56,394 bases of DNA, taken from Sphingomonadaceae bacterium (GTDB lineage Bacteria; Pseudomonadota; Alphaproteobacteria; Sphingomonadales; Sphingomonadaceae). Below the pieces are notes generated by a model. It made no database searches. It worked only from the letters and a program-made list of their open reading frames with translations, and had not been told where the DNA came from. Within the stretch, counting starts at the first letter, position 1; the number at the start of each line of letters is the position of its first letter. A program made the translations under genes and the position numbers. The stretch spans positions 29,045 to 85,438 of the forward strand of contig JAHDBR010000002.1 in the NCBI GenBank assembly GCA_020630295.1. The letters run 5' to 3'. Of the stretch, positions 16,311 to 25,963 are shown piece after piece.

Positions 16311-17126
16311 TCACTGCTGAATGTGTTGTTGCTCAACCGCGACATCAACCAGCAATTCATTGCCGCTGCTGCCGAAGCTGATGCCCGTTATCGGTGCCGC
16401 ATCGCGGTAATCCAGTCCGGTTGCAACGCGAACATAGCGAGGATCGGGGCAGATGCCGTTCGACACGTCAAACCCAACCCAGCCGAGATCGTCCAGATGC
16501 GCCTCTACCCATGCATGGGTCGCTTCCTGATCAATCCGGTCATTCATCATCAGATAGCCACTAACGTAGCGCGCAGGAATGCCCATAGCCCGCGCAGCGC
16601 CGAGGAAAATATGCGCGTGATCCTGGCAAACACCCTGCCGCGCTATTAGTGCCTCTTCGGCGGTTGTGTTTACAGCTGTGACGCCGGTTTTGTATTCAAC
16701 ATCGCTGCGGATATCATGCGACAAGGCGTGCAAAGCATCGAGCGTGCGCACGTCGTTTTTCTGAAAATCGCGGATAAACCGACGCATTTCTGTGCCTGGT
16801 TTCGTAAGCGGTGTTTGCGCCAGAAAACTCCATAACGGCAAATGGCCTGAATGCCGGCCAATCACGCCGGCATTGTCCTCCGTATCGACTGTCCCTTCGC
16901 ACCGGATCAGAACTTCCGTAGCGCCTTCTTCCACCGCGACCAGATTTACGGAATTGAAGTGCTGGTCATCATATTCGAGTTCGGGAACGGCGTTCTCGTA
17001 ACTCATATTCCAATCGAGGATTTTTTGACCCTGCGTTTCTTTGGGGGTTAGCCGCAGCCGTTGCAGCGCGTGGACCACCGGTTCTTTGAAACGGTAACGG
17101 GTATTGTGGCGGATCGATAATCTCAT
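16311..17126 (-). CDS. Transglutaminase-like cysteine peptidase of the Anbu operon
   Basis: This 271-residue protein has the bacterial transglutaminase N-terminal beta domain (residues 1-85) and a transglutaminase-like core. The catalytic Cys is in RQGVCQDHAHIFLGAAR, the His in THAWVEAHL and the Asp in VGFDVSNG. Such proteins cut or form amide bonds. The ATG at 17126 is preceded by GAGGTGA and lies four bases after the stop of the alpha-E gene, so the pair is co-transcribed. Together with ATP-grasp and Anbu it belongs to a predicted peptide-modifying pathway. Confidence 0.92.
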   Translation of the reverse strand: MRLSIRHNTRYRFKEPVVHALQRLRLTPKETQGQKILDWNMSYENAVPELEYDDQHFNSVNLVAVEEGATEVLIRCEGTVDTEDNAGVIGRHSGHLPLWSFLAQTPLTKPGTEMRRFIRDFQKNDVRTLDALHALSHDIRSDVEYKTGVTAVNTTAEEALIARQGVCQDHAHIFLGAARAMGIPARYVSGYLMMNDRIDQEATHAWVEAHLDDLGWVGFDVSNGICPDPRYVRVATGLDYRDAAPITGISFGSSGNELLVDVAVEQQHIQQ

Positions 17127-17130
17127 GATC

Positions 17131-18075
17131 TCACCTCGTGAACCTGTAATCTTCGGCAATCGCTGCACTAATGGCCGTGTTGCTGTTGATGAACTGAATC
17201 AGGAAATCGTGCAGACCCATCTCGAAAATTGCGTCAATCGTTGTTTCGCTCATGCGCATATCGGCCTCTCGCATCAATCCGTTACACTCACCCTCGGCAT
17301 GATGAATTCGGGCCAGCGCGGCGAGGTTTTCGCGCAGCGCAGAGTGGCAATATGCCAAACTACGGGGGAAACGGTCGTCCAGAACAAGAAACTCGACAAT
17401 GCCCCGCGCATCAATCTGTCCGGCATTCAGCCAGCGATAGGCGCGGTCGCCTGAAACGGAGCGGAGGACATTGTCCCACTGTCCGGTATCAAGACTGGAG
17501 CCGACATATGATAGCGATGGCAACAGCAAGTAATATTTAATGTCGAGAATACGTGCGATACTGTCACCGCGTTCGACAAAGGTACCAGCGCGGGCGAAAT
17601 GGAAGCCTGCATCGCGCAGCATGGAACCCGCCATGGCCCCATGCACCTGCATTCCAGCACGCCGGACGTGCCCAACCACCTTGCCCAAATTGCCTTGCGC
17701 TACCGGACGCGACAAATCGTCTTTCAGCGTCATCCAGCTTTCGTTGATCGCTTCCCACACTTCGCTGCTGATTGCATTGCGGACCAGCCGCGCATTTGTG
17801 CGGACCTGCTCGAACGCGCTCAGGACGTTGGCCGGATTGTCTTTGTCGCGAAGAATGAAGTTCCACGCATTCGAACCGTCATAATTGTCATATTTCGCTT
17901 CGAAAGCCTGCTGCTGGCCGGATGTTTTAATGACGCTACGCCATTCCTCTTCGGCCTTCGTATGATCGCGTGTCAGCGCCATACGCAAACCGGCATCGAG
18001 AAGACGCGCCGTGTTCTCAGCCCGTTCCAGATATCGGAACATCCAGAACAATCCGTTCGCTGTGCGCCCTAACAT
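17131..18075 (-). CDS. Alpha-E domain protein (DUF403)
   Basis: The 314-residue protein is the all-helical alpha-E family. The N-terminus MLGRTANGLFWMFRYLERAENTARLLD is diagnostic, and FHFARAGTFVERGDSIARILD is the second conserved block. The family is found almost only beside circularly permuted ATP-grasp and transglutaminase genes and has no confirmed activity. It lies between these two genes here, 31 bases after the ATP-grasp stop and four bases before the transglutaminase start. Confidence 0.93.
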   Translation of the reverse strand: MLGRTANGLFWMFRYLERAENTARLLDAGLRMALTRDHTKAEEEWRSVIKTSGQQQAFEAKYDNYDGSNAWNFILRDKDNPANVLSAFEQVRTNARLVRNAISSEVWEAINESWMTLKDDLSRPVAQGNLGKVVGHVRRAGMQVHGAMAGSMLRDAGFHFARAGTFVERGDSIARILDIKYYLLLPSLSYVGSSLDTGQWDNVLRSVSGDRAYRWLNAGQIDARGIVEFLVLDDRFPRSLAYCHSALRENLAALARIHHAEGECNGLMREADMRMSETTIDAIFEMGLHDFLIQFINSNTAISAAIAEDYRFTR

Positions 18076-18106
18076 TGGCTGCCTCTAATGATTTGAATGT
18101 TCGCCA

Positions 18107-19534
18107 TCAGTCTTTCAGCACCCAAGTATCTTTGGTTCCGCCGCCTTGGCTGGAATTAACCACCAGCGAATCTTTCTTCAGCGCAACGCGGGTCAGCCCG
18201 CCGGGCGTAATGTCGATGCCATCGGGGGACACCAGCACGAAGGGGCGCAAATCAACGTGGCGCGGTGCCAGGCCTTTCTTCGTGAAGATGGGCGTTGTGG
18301 ATAGCGCCAGTGTCGGCTGAGCGATGTAATTGGCAGGATTGGCGCTTAGTTTTTTGCGGAACTCGGCAATCTCTTTCTTCGACGATGTGGGACCGATTAG
18401 CATCCCGTAACCGCCCGATCCATGTACCTCTTTGACGACCAGTTCTTCCAGATTGTCGAGGACATAGGCGAGACTGTCATCATCCGCACAGCGCCAAGTC
18501 TGCACATTGGGCAGCAACGGCTTCTCACCCGTATAGAATTCGACGATCTCCGGCATAAAACTATACACCGCCTTATCATCGCAAACCCCGGTTCCCGGTG
18601 CATTGGCAATGGTCACATTGCCCGCGCGGTACACGTCCATAATGCCGGGAATTCCCAGCACGCTGTCAGGGCTGAATGTTAGCGGATCAAGATATTCATC
18701 ATCCACACGGCGGTAAATCACATCAAGGCGCTCATAGCCGCGGGTGGTGCGCATTTGCACGTAGCCGTCGACCACCCGCAGATCGCTGCCCTCGACCAGT
18801 TCTGCGCCCATTTGGTCGGCCAGAAATGCGTGTTCGAAATATGCGCTATTATAAATGCCGGGCGTCAGCACGGCGACGGTCGGCTTGCCTTTCACGCCCT
18901 GCGGCGCGCAAGCTGCCAAGCTCTTGGCCAAGCGGCGCGGATAGCGCGCAACCGGCTCCACCTGAACTTGCGAAAACAGCTCGGGGAACATGGCCATCAT
19001 CGTCTCACGGTTTTCCAGCATATAGCTGACACCCGATGGAGTGCGCGCATTATCCTCCAGCACGAACCAGTCATTTGGACCGGTCCGAACCAAGTCAATT
19101 CCGACAATATGCGTGTAGACACCGCCCGGCGGCGTGAAGCCGACCATCTGCTGGAGCCATGCTTCGTTATTTTGAAACAGCCGCGCCGGAACACGTCCCG
19201 CCCGGATGATTTCCTGCCGGTGATAAAGATCATACATGAATGCGTTAAGGGCGCTGACCCGCTGTTCAATACCGCGGGTGAGTTTGCGCCATTCATTCGC
19301 GCCAATTATGCGCGGGACCATATCAAACGGGATCAGCCGTTCTTCGGCCTCATCCTCGCCATACACATTGAAAGTGATACCGGTTTTGCGGAAATTGCTT
19401 TCCGCCTCGCCGTGTTTGCGCTTGAGCCAATTCGGGTCTTGTTGATCGTGCCATTGGCAGTAGCCCTTATAGGCCGGACGCACGGACCTGTCGTCCGTGT
19501 ACATCTCATCGAAATTGGCTGATGCCTCAGTCAT
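18107..19534 (-). CDS. Circularly permuted type 2 ATP-grasp protein
   Basis: This 475-residue protein is the ATP-grasp ligase of the Anbu operon (formerly DUF404/DUF407). Recognisable blocks are FDEMYTDDRSVRPAYKGYC at the start, AGRVPARLFQNNEAWLQQM, RTPSGVSYMLENRETMM in the middle and ELVVKEVHGSGGYGMLIGP, a nucleotide-binding glycine-rich loop, later. It is predicted to join a carboxylate and an amine using ATP, perhaps making a peptide tag or cell-wall peptide. The ATG at 19534 has GGGGG upstream; the frame is open a further 21 codons. It is the first gene of the operon. Confidence 0.93.
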   Translation of the reverse strand: MTEASANFDEMYTDDRSVRPAYKGYCQWHDQQDPNWLKRKHGEAESNFRKTGITFNVYGEDEAEERLIPFDMVPRIIGANEWRKLTRGIEQRVSALNAFMYDLYHRQEIIRAGRVPARLFQNNEAWLQQMVGFTPPGGVYTHIVGIDLVRTGPNDWFVLEDNARTPSGVSYMLENRETMMAMFPELFSQVQVEPVARYPRRLAKSLAACAPQGVKGKPTVAVLTPGIYNSAYFEHAFLADQMGAELVEGSDLRVVDGYVQMRTTRGYERLDVIYRRVDDEYLDPLTFSPDSVLGIPGIMDVYRAGNVTIANAPGTGVCDDKAVYSFMPEIVEFYTGEKPLLPNVQTWRCADDDSLAYVLDNLEELVVKEVHGSGGYGMLIGPTSSKKEIAEFRKKLSANPANYIAQPTLALSTTPIFTKKGLAPRHVDLRPFVLVSPDGIDITPGGLTRVALKKDSLVVNSSQGGGTKDTWVLKD

Positions 19535-19615
19535 AGGCCCCCGATTGCGCGGCGTATATGCCGCTTTGCCGAGAAAATATCCCTCTGGCTCTCTCAAACG
19601 AAAGGTTTGAAGGGC

Positions 19616-20353
19616 TTAAAGTTCCCGTAAAATCGCCTGAATACACTCGGGCGAGTAGGAAAATCCAAGATGGTTGCAGCGCAGCGCAACGGCGCGGTCA
19701 CGTTCCCCATCTTTTCCGCAGGCGCTGCGCGGACTGATAATACCGTCGCGCGCGCTCCAGAAGGCAACCGTTTCAACCGGCGGTTTGGCGCGCGTATCGC
19801 CTTTAATTGGCGGCTGGTCGACCGGATGCCCGGCGATAAACTGGTAAATACGCCAGGCATTATTCGCGCGGGGATTACCGGAAAAGGGAGAGCCCATAGT
19901 GATCACTTTGGCGACTTTCTCCGGATGTCTGCGTGCCAGCTCACGGGCAAACAACCCGCCGAGGCTCCAGCCCACCAGCACCACTTCGCGGCCATACCGG
20001 TCATGCAGCTGCGTCAGCCGGTGTTCGAGAAAAGTGACATTTTCCGGTGTCGGACCAAGATTAAAGCCCATCCCCCACCGTTTAACAATATGCCCCGCCT
20101 TCTCCAGATTTTGCGCCAGATAGCGCATCCGAACGGGGTGCGTGGCAAAGCCGGGCAGCAGCATGATCGTGCGCGGCGTTTCCGCTGGCGCAATTTCTAA
20201 CTTGCGAAAAGGGCGGCGGACCGGCTCTGCCAGAATGCTCAGCTCGCCTATAAGGTGCCGCAATTTGGGCCGGTCGCCCGGTTCCGGATTGGCCGCGCTC
20301 GCCAACGCAATACGGCGCGAAATCGGTTCTTTTGGGATCAGGTTTTTTTGCAT
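19616..20353 (-). CDS. Alpha/beta-hydrolase, lipase or esterase-like
   Basis: A serine hydrolase of 245 residues with an alpha/beta fold. The oxyanion region is IMLLPGFATHP and the nucleophile elbow is GWSLGGLFARELARRHP. A likely Asp lies in FWSARDGIISP, and the His is in CNHLGFSYSPE. It resembles lipase-type or cofactor-free hydrolases of sphingomonads; the substrate is unknown. No clear signal peptide is seen. The ATG at 20353 is preferred to a GTG at 20395, but neither has a good ribosome-binding site. It lies 81 bases before the Anbu operon on the same strand and may belong to it. Confidence 0.82.
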   Translation of the reverse strand: MQKNLIPKEPISRRIALASAANPEPGDRPKLRHLIGELSILAEPVRRPFRKLEIAPAETPRTIMLLPGFATHPVRMRYLAQNLEKAGHIVKRWGMGFNLGPTPENVTFLEHRLTQLHDRYGREVVLVGWSLGGLFARELARRHPEKVAKVITMGSPFSGNPRANNAWRIYQFIAGHPVDQPPIKGDTRAKPPVETVAFWSARDGIISPRSACGKDGERDRAVALRCNHLGFSYSPECIQAILREL

Positions 20354-20410
20354 TGCAGCAAAGCATCGCCGGATTAGCGGAAGATTGCAATACACCGCTC
20401 CCGAAACGAA

Positions 20411-20447
20411 AAGGGCGGACCCGGATCGAACCGGCCCCGCCCTTTTT
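20411..20447 (-). terminator. Rho-independent terminator after the DUF3617 gene
   Basis: AAGGGCGG and CCGCCCTT form an eight-pair stem around a loop of about 18 bases that can pair further inside. T runs stand on both sides, so it can work in either direction. It lies between the DUF3617 gene and the hydrolase gene, both on the minus strand, which suggests they are separate transcription units. Confidence 0.82.
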
Positions 20448-20469
20448 CACTCATCAGGAATGATCCAGA

Positions 20470-21003
20470 TTACGCGCAATCACCGATACGTTCGGATTTT
20501 GTCGTCATCTGCATATTCATCTCACCCATCGGGCCTGCGTCAATGGTCATATCCATCTTCAAGTCGGACTTCGTTTCCGCAACCGTGCCCGTCAGCGCGA
20601 TTGTCGCACCTGAACCGGCAGGGCCCGAACACGCCATTTTTGCGTCAATGTCCGAACCGTCTGCGTCAAATTTAGTGAAATCACAGCTTAAACCGTCCTG
20701 CGGCTGGCTAAGATTTCGAACCATCTCCTCCAGTCCCTTATCCGCTTCTTCAGCAGTCAGGCATTGCTCGGAAGTATTTGATCCGGTTTGCTGCATTTGT
20801 GCCATTTGCGACTGCTGTTCTTCGGACAAGCCAGGCATATTAAATTCGACCATTTCGGTCGTGGTACGGTAAAGTCCGGGTTGCGGCTTGGCCACGCCTT
20901 CCATCGCCGCAAGAACCTCTTCCTGGCTCTTGGGTTCTTCAGGTTCTCCGCTGCACGAAGCCAGAGCAAGCGCCGCGAGCGGCAGACAAAAACGCAAATA
21001 CAT
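20470..21003 (-). CDS. DUF3617 family lipoprotein
   Basis: This 177-residue protein has a lipoprotein signal (LAALALASC) and the DUF3617 pattern: PQPGLYRTTTEM near the start, a Gln/Met-rich middle (EEQQSQMAQMQQTG), a conserved Cys in SEQCLTAEEA and a C-terminal Cys near the end (RIGDCA). The family is very common in sphingomonads and has no known role. AAGGGG precedes the ATG. It diverges from uvrB across about 100 bases and has its own terminator. Confidence 0.88.
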   Translation of the reverse strand: MYLRFCLPLAALALASCSGEPEEPKSQEEVLAAMEGVAKPQPGLYRTTTEMVEFNMPGLSEEQQSQMAQMQQTGSNTSEQCLTAEEADKGLEEMVRNLSQPQDGLSCDFTKFDADGSDIDAKMACSGPAGSGATIALTGTVAETKSDLKMDMTIDAGPMGEMNMQMTTKSERIGDCA

Positions 21004-21107
21004 ACAAATTCCCCTTTGGTTATAATGCACGCTAACAAGTAGGGACTGCCATGCCAAGCGCGCTCGCAAGGTTGCCCGAAGCGCCGCAACGCCCCATATC
21101 GCCTTTC

Positions 21108-23294
21108 ATGTCAGAATTGATCATCCGCCGCGGTCTTGAAGAACCCGATACGAGCGAGGAATTTGTCCCGCACAAACCCGCGCGTCCGGAAAAATCCATG
21201 CCGGGAAAGCGGTTTGAGTTGGTGTCCGATTATGAACCAGCAGGCGATCAGCCCACTGCAATTGCAGAGCTGGTTGGCGGTGTTGCGGATGACGATAAGA
21301 CTCAAACGCTGCTGGGTGTTACCGGATCGGGCAAAACCTTCACCATGGCTAAGGTGATCGAAAAAACGCAGCGCCCTGCATTGATTCTGGCCCCCAACAA
21401 GATCTTGGCCGCGCAGCTTTACGGAGAATTCAAAAGCTTCTTTCCGAACAATGCGGTCGAATATTTTGTCAGCTATTACGATTATTACCAGCCCGAAGCC
21501 TATGTGCCGCGTAGCGACACCTATATCGAGAAAGAAAGCTCGGTAAACGAAGCGATTGACCGGATGCGGCACTCCGCCACGCGCGCATTGCTGGAGCGGG
21601 ACGATGTGATAATCGTAGCCTCGGTTTCCTGCCTTTACGGTATCGGATCGGTAGAGACTTATTCGGCGATGATCTTCGACATCAAGAAAGATCAAACGGT
21701 GGATCAGCGCGAATTGATCCGCAAGCTGGTGGCGCTGCAATATAAGCGCAACGACGCTGCTTTCGCCCGCGGCAATTTCCGTGTGCGCGGCGACAATCTG
21801 GAGATTTTCCCGAGCCATTATGAAGATATGGCTTGGCGGATAAGTTTCTTCGGAGACGAGATCGAGGAAATTAGCGAATTTGACCCGCTTACGGGCAAGA
21901 AAGGCGCAAGTCTGGAAACGGTGCGCGTCTATGCCAATTCGCACTATGTCACGCCTGGCCCGACGATGAAGCAGGCCACGCAGGCGATCAAATTCGAACT
22001 GCAGGAACGGCTGAAAGAACTGCATGAAGAAGGGCTGCTGCTGGAAGCGCAGCGGCTGGAACAGCGTACCAATTTCGATCTGGAGATGATCGCCGCGACC
22101 GGCAGCTGCGCCGGTATCGAGAACTATTCGCGCTTTCTGACGGGACGCCTGCCAGGCGAACCGCCGCCAACACTGTTCGAATACCTCCCCGAGAACGCTT
22201 TGCTGTTTGTGGATGAGAGCCATCAGACTGTGCCGCAGATCGGCGCCATGTCGAAAGGCGATCACCGCCGCAAACTGACCCTCGCCCAATTTGGTTTCCG
22301 CCTGCCCAGCTGTATCGACAACCGTCCTTTGCGGTTCAACGAATGGGACGCGATGCGGCCGCAAACCGTGGCCGTTTCCGCGACTCCTGGCAATTGGGAG
22401 ATGGAGCAAACTGGCGGCGTTTTTGCCGAACAGGTCATTCGTCCGACTGGACTGATTGATCCACCTGTAGAAATTCGGCCCGTTGAAGATCAGGTGCAGG
22501 ATTGCATCGACCAATGCCGCCAAACGGCAGAAAAAGGGTACCGCACTTTGGTCACCACCCTGACCAAACGCATGGCGGAAGACTTGACCGAATTCATGCA
22601 CGAGGCGGGGCTGCGCGTGCGCTATATGCACTCCGATGTCGAGACGCTGGAGAGGATCGAACTGATCCGAGACTTGCGGCTTGGTGTGTATGATGTGCTG
22701 GTGGGCATCAACCTGCTTCGCGAAGGTCTGGACATTCCCGAATGCGGGCTGGTTTGTATCCTGGACGCAGATAAAGAGGGTTTTCTCCGTTCGGAAACAT
22801 CGCTGGTCCAGACCATTGGCCGCGCCGCACGGAACGTGGATGGCAAAGTGATCCTTTACGCTGACCGCATCACCGGCAGTATGGAGCGCGCCATGGCGGA
22901 AACAGACCGCCGCCGCGAAAAGCAACGCGCCTATAATGAAGAACACGGCATCACGCCGACCACCATCAAGCGCAACATTGCCGATATTGTTGGCGATACT
23001 GCCAGCAAGGATGGTGTCACCGTGGACATTGGTGATGACCAGATCAACAATCTCGTCGGTCACAATCTGCGCGCCTATATTGAAGATCTTGAAAAGCGGA
23101 TGCGCGATGCCGCTGCCGACCTTGAATTTGAAGAGGCAGGCCGATTGCGCGACGAAATCCGCAAGCTGGAAGCGGACGAATTGGGCATTCCTGATGCAGA
23201 CAAAAAAGCCCCGATTGTCGGCAAATCTACCGAAGGCCGCCCGGGCACACGCAAAATGGGCTATGGCCAGACTCAGCGGAAGTTCGGCAAGTGA
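21108..23294 (+). CDS. uvrB: Excinuclease ABC subunit B
   Basis: UvrB is the damage-verifying helicase-like subunit of nucleotide excision repair. It has Walker [15 protein letters not shown], the beta-hairpin region with [20 protein letters not shown], the DESH box ([15 protein letters not shown]), helicase motifs ([31 protein letters not shown]) and the C-terminal UVR domain that binds UvrC. The ATG at 21108 is preferred because [16 protein letters not shown] matches the usual start in related bacteria as I recall it; ATG 21051 is also possible and has AGGGA upstream. The downstream lipoprotein gene overlaps the stop (GTGA). Confidence 0.97.
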   Translation: MSELIIRRGLEEPDTSEEFVPHKPARPEKSMPGKRFELVSDYEPAGDQPTAIAELVGGVADDDKTQTLLGVTGSGKTFTMAKVIEKTQRPALILAPNKILAAQLYGEFKSFFPNNAVEYFVSYYDYYQPEAYVPRSDTYIEKESSVNEAIDRMRHSATRALLERDDVIIVASVSCLYGIGSVETYSAMIFDIKKDQTVDQRELIRKLVALQYKRNDAAFARGNFRVRGDNLEIFPSHYEDMAWRISFFGDEIEEISEFDPLTGKKGASLETVRVYANSHYVTPGPTMKQATQAIKFELQERLKELHEEGLLLEAQRLEQRTNFDLEMIAATGSCAGIENYSRFLTGRLPGEPPPTLFEYLPENALLFVDESHQTVPQIGAMSKGDHRRKLTLAQFGFRLPSCIDNRPLRFNEWDAMRPQTVAVSATPGNWEMEQTGGVFAEQVIRPTGLIDPPVEIRPVEDQVQDCIDQCRQTAEKGYRTLVTTLTKRMAEDLTEFMHEAGLRVRYMHSDVETLERIELIRDLRLGVYDVLVGINLLREGLDIPECGLVCILDADKEGFLRSETSLVQTIGRAARNVDGKVILYADRITGSMERAMAETDRRREKQRAYNEEHGITPTTIKRNIADIVGDTASKDGVTVDIGDDQINNLVGHNLRAYIEDLEKRMRDAAADLEFEEAGRLRDEIRKLEADELGIPDADKKAPIVGKSTEGRPGTRKMGYGQTQRKFGK

Positions 23295-23857
23295 TCAAAC
23301 GCGCCGCCTGTTTCGTCCTGCTAATCGCCATCGCTGCGTGTAAACCGCCCGCGACCGACGACTATGTCGAACGGATAGCCATTAACGAGCAAGCGTCCGG
23401 ACCCAGCGCACCCATCGATTCCCCGGATACGGAAGGCGCTGTGTGGGGCGAAAGCGACCGCGCCGGACGGATAATTTACGGCAAGCCAGGCGATCCGCCC
23501 ATGCTGGCGCTGGCCTGCAATATACCCGAAAACGGAGCGCCTACGGTTACGTTGACGCGCTTTGTTTCCGCTGACCCGCAAGCGAAAGCTTTGGTCGCGA
23601 TCATTGGTAACGGCCACATGGCGCGCTTACCCATCGACGCAACTTGGAACGGGCGGGTATGGTTATGGGAGGGCACCTATCCTGCAACCAGTTCCGATTT
23701 AGGCGTGTTCACCGGATCGCGCGCGATTGAAGTGACGATCCCCGGTGCAGGGTCCGTTGTAGTCAATCCGGCACAGCGGCCTGCGCGTCTGCTGGAGATG
23801 TGCCGGCAAGCGGCGCGGTTGACCCCTCAGCCAGAGCAACCAGACTCTCCGGCGTAA
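23291..23857 (+). CDS. Unknown lipoprotein coupled to uvrB
   Basis: The GTG start overlaps the uvrB stop by four bases. The 188-residue protein has a short lipoprotein signal ending LLIAIAAC and a beta-rich body with no motif I recognise ([28 protein letters not shown]). Its last 31 codons overlap the 3' end of dsbD on the other strand by 95 bases. Both reading frames look intact, so the overlap seems real. Function unknown; translational coupling to uvrB does not prove a role in repair. Confidence 0.8.
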   Translation: MIKRAACFVLLIAIAACKPPATDDYVERIAINEQASGPSAPIDSPDTEGAVWGESDRAGRIIYGKPGDPPMLALACNIPENGAPTVTLTRFVSADPQAKALVAIIGNGHMARLPIDATWNGRVWLWEGTYPATSSDLGVFTGSRAIEVTIPGAGSVVVNPAQRPARLLEMCRQAARLTPQPEQPDSPA

Positions 23858-25922
23858 GAATTTGCGGCAATTGTTCACCATCCTCGCCCGGCTGGTACCA
23901 GACATATAGCGGCACCCCTGCCGCGCCGCGCTCTGCCAGATATTCGGTTATTGCCGCATCGCGCCGCGTCCAGTCGCCGCGCATGGTCACAACGCCTGCA
24001 GCGTCAAAGGCATCCTTTACGGCCTCCCGCTCGATTGCGACCCGCTCGTTCACTTTGCAGGTCAGGCACCAATCGGCAGTAAACCAAATAAATACCGGCG
24101 CATCTCCGGCACGCACTTCTGCCAGAGCATCCGCACTGTATGGTAGCGGCCTGTGGATGGACGAAGCCTGCTCTGCAGCGGCGCTTGAGTAAGTCGACGG
24201 CAGGGCAAAGGCAGCGAACAGCACAAACGGCGCAGCGATCAAGCCAAAAGCAGGCCAGGCCATTTTGCCAGCGCGTTGGAGCCTTCCGGTGATGATCAGC
24301 GCCCCGATAAGACCCGCCACCAGCACCAAGGCCATCACCGCAAATTCGCGGCCGCCCAACCGCGCTACCAGCCAGATAAGCGCGAGCGCGGTAAGGCCCA
24401 TCGGAATGGCCATCAGTTTACGGAAACGCTCCATCCACGGCCCCGGCTTCGGCAAACGGTTGCGCAAAGCGGGCACAAATCCGATGAGCAGAAACGGTAA
24501 AGCCAGCCCCAGCCCCAATGCAGCAAACAGCGCCAATGCAGGAACAGGGGGAAGCAACAAGGCAGCGCCCAATGCAGCCGCCATAAACGGTCCGGTACAC
24601 GGCGTTGCGGCGACTGCTGCCAACAGGCCGGTTGCGAACGCACTGGCAGGCTCTCCGCTGCGGGTCAGCGAAATCGACGGCACATCAAAAACGCCCGCAA
24701 AATTGGCTGTAATCATTGCTGCGAGCACCAGAAGGATCACGACTACGCCCGGTTCCTGCAACTGGAACGCCCAGCCCACTTGCTGCCCAGCGGAGCGCAG
24801 CGCGAGCATCAACGCCCCGAGCGCGACACAGGCAAGTATAACGCCCGCGCTGTAAGCCAGCCCTTCGCGGCGGGCCGTTTGCTCGCTCCCGCCTGCTTTG
24901 GCGAGGCTGAGTGCCTTCAGGCTCAAAATCGGAAAAACGCAGGGCATGATATTCAGGATTAACCCGCCCGCCAGCGCAGCCAGCAGCAACCACGGCAGAG
25001 ATTGTACTTCCTGGCCGCCGATCTTTGCAGCCCCAATACCAAGGATTGGCACATCACCGGGCCGCGCAATGAAGCGAACGCCGTTGCTATCACCAAAGGA
25101 CAGCACAGCTTCGACAGTTGCCGGATCGGCATCCGGATCCGAAAGCGGGATTTCGGCGACCAGCAAATCGCCGTCTCGCATAAACGTCTGTACTGCAGCA
25201 TATTGCACCAGATCGAGATCTGCGATGTAGACATGCGGATCAGCCAGATTCAACGCCTCTGGCACGGGAATGGCCATCCGCAGTGAAGTTCCGTTCGTCT
25301 CGAAGTGCGCCTCGCTGTCCAGCATCGCGGGTATTTCTGTTCGCCAGCGCAGGAAGCGATTGTCACCGAAGGCGGCATCGCCGATTGGCAAGGCCAGCTC
25401 CAGCCTGCCCTGCTCGGCGACACAAATCTCGTCAGTGCAGGCGAGCCACTGCGCATCAACCGCGATCTGCGCGGCGTCTCCGGGTGATGCTCCAGCCGGG
25501 ACCGTCAATGGAACAAGAACCGCGTGCTCTCCCTTGTAAACGTGGTTCATAAGATCGAAGATGAGCAGCTTTTGCGGCACGGGATATTGCGGTTCCCCGA
25601 CTTGCCAGCCATCGGGCAAATCCCAATCCAGCGCGAGCCCGTAACCCGCATCACCGGGGTTCTTCCAATAGCCATGCCATTCGGCGCTGAGCGGTTCGAA
25701 CAGAATCGCCAGCATCACTTCTTCGCCCGGCACGGCAGAATTTTCCGCCACCAGACTCGCTTCGATGTTGTTATCTATGCCGGGTATCGGTTGCGGGGAA
25801 ATCTGCCCCGCTATTGCCGGGGGATTTTGCGCGTAGACAGCGTTGCCAGAAAGACCTGCCAAACCGAAAGCAAACAACAGCGCCAGCAAGTAGCGTTGCA
25901 CAAATTGGCGAATTGCAGACAT
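23763..25922 (-). CDS. dsbD: Thiol:disulfide interchange protein DsbD
   Basis: DsbD carries reducing power across the inner membrane to periplasmic thiol proteins. The 719-residue protein has a signal peptide (about 1-30, cleaved near AVYAQN), an N-terminal periplasmic domain to about residue 325 with a Cys pair in WLACTDEICVAE, a CcdA-like membrane domain containing NIMPCVFPILSLKAL and AATPCTGPFMAAALG, and a C-terminal thioredoxin-like domain with the active WCLTC. All redox cysteine pairs are present. The ATG at 25922 has AAGGAG ten bases upstream. Its 3' end overlaps the lipoprotein gene, and it diverges from the B2 protease gene across 41 bases. Confidence 0.95.
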   Translation of the reverse strand: MSAIRQFVQRYLLALLFAFGLAGLSGNAVYAQNPPAIAGQISPQPIPGIDNNIEASLVAENSAVPGEEVMLAILFEPLSAEWHGYWKNPGDAGYGLALDWDLPDGWQVGEPQYPVPQKLLIFDLMNHVYKGEHAVLVPLTVPAGASPGDAAQIAVDAQWLACTDEICVAEQGRLELALPIGDAAFGDNRFLRWRTEIPAMLDSEAHFETNGTSLRMAIPVPEALNLADPHVYIADLDLVQYAAVQTFMRDGDLLVAEIPLSDPDADPATVEAVLSFGDSNGVRFIARPGDVPILGIGAAKIGGQEVQSLPWLLLAALAGGLILNIMPCVFPILSLKALSLAKAGGSEQTARREGLAYSAGVILACVALGALMLALRSAGQQVGWAFQLQEPGVVVILLVLAAMITANFAGVFDVPSISLTRSGEPASAFATGLLAAVAATPCTGPFMAAALGAALLLPPVPALALFAALGLGLALPFLLIGFVPALRNRLPKPGPWMERFRKLMAIPMGLTALALIWLVARLGGREFAVMALVLVAGLIGALIITGRLQRAGKMAWPAFGLIAAPFVLFAAFALPSTYSSAAAEQASSIHRPLPYSADALAEVRAGDAPVFIWFTADWCLTCKVNERVAIEREAVKDAFDAAGVVTMRGDWTRRDAAITEYLAERGAAGVPLYVWYQPGEDGEQLPQILTPESLVALAEGSTAPLAGTSPADAQAAVPD

Positions 25923-25963
25923 TGCTGGCATTCTCCTTGCGTGCTCCCCACGCGGCCATTTAG

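Noticed and set aside
21111-23063. 650-codon open frame on the minus strand opposite uvrB
   Set aside because: It is rich in His, Arg, Gln and Phe, has no recognisable domain and lies wholly opposite a certain gene, so it looks like a codon-bias shadow.
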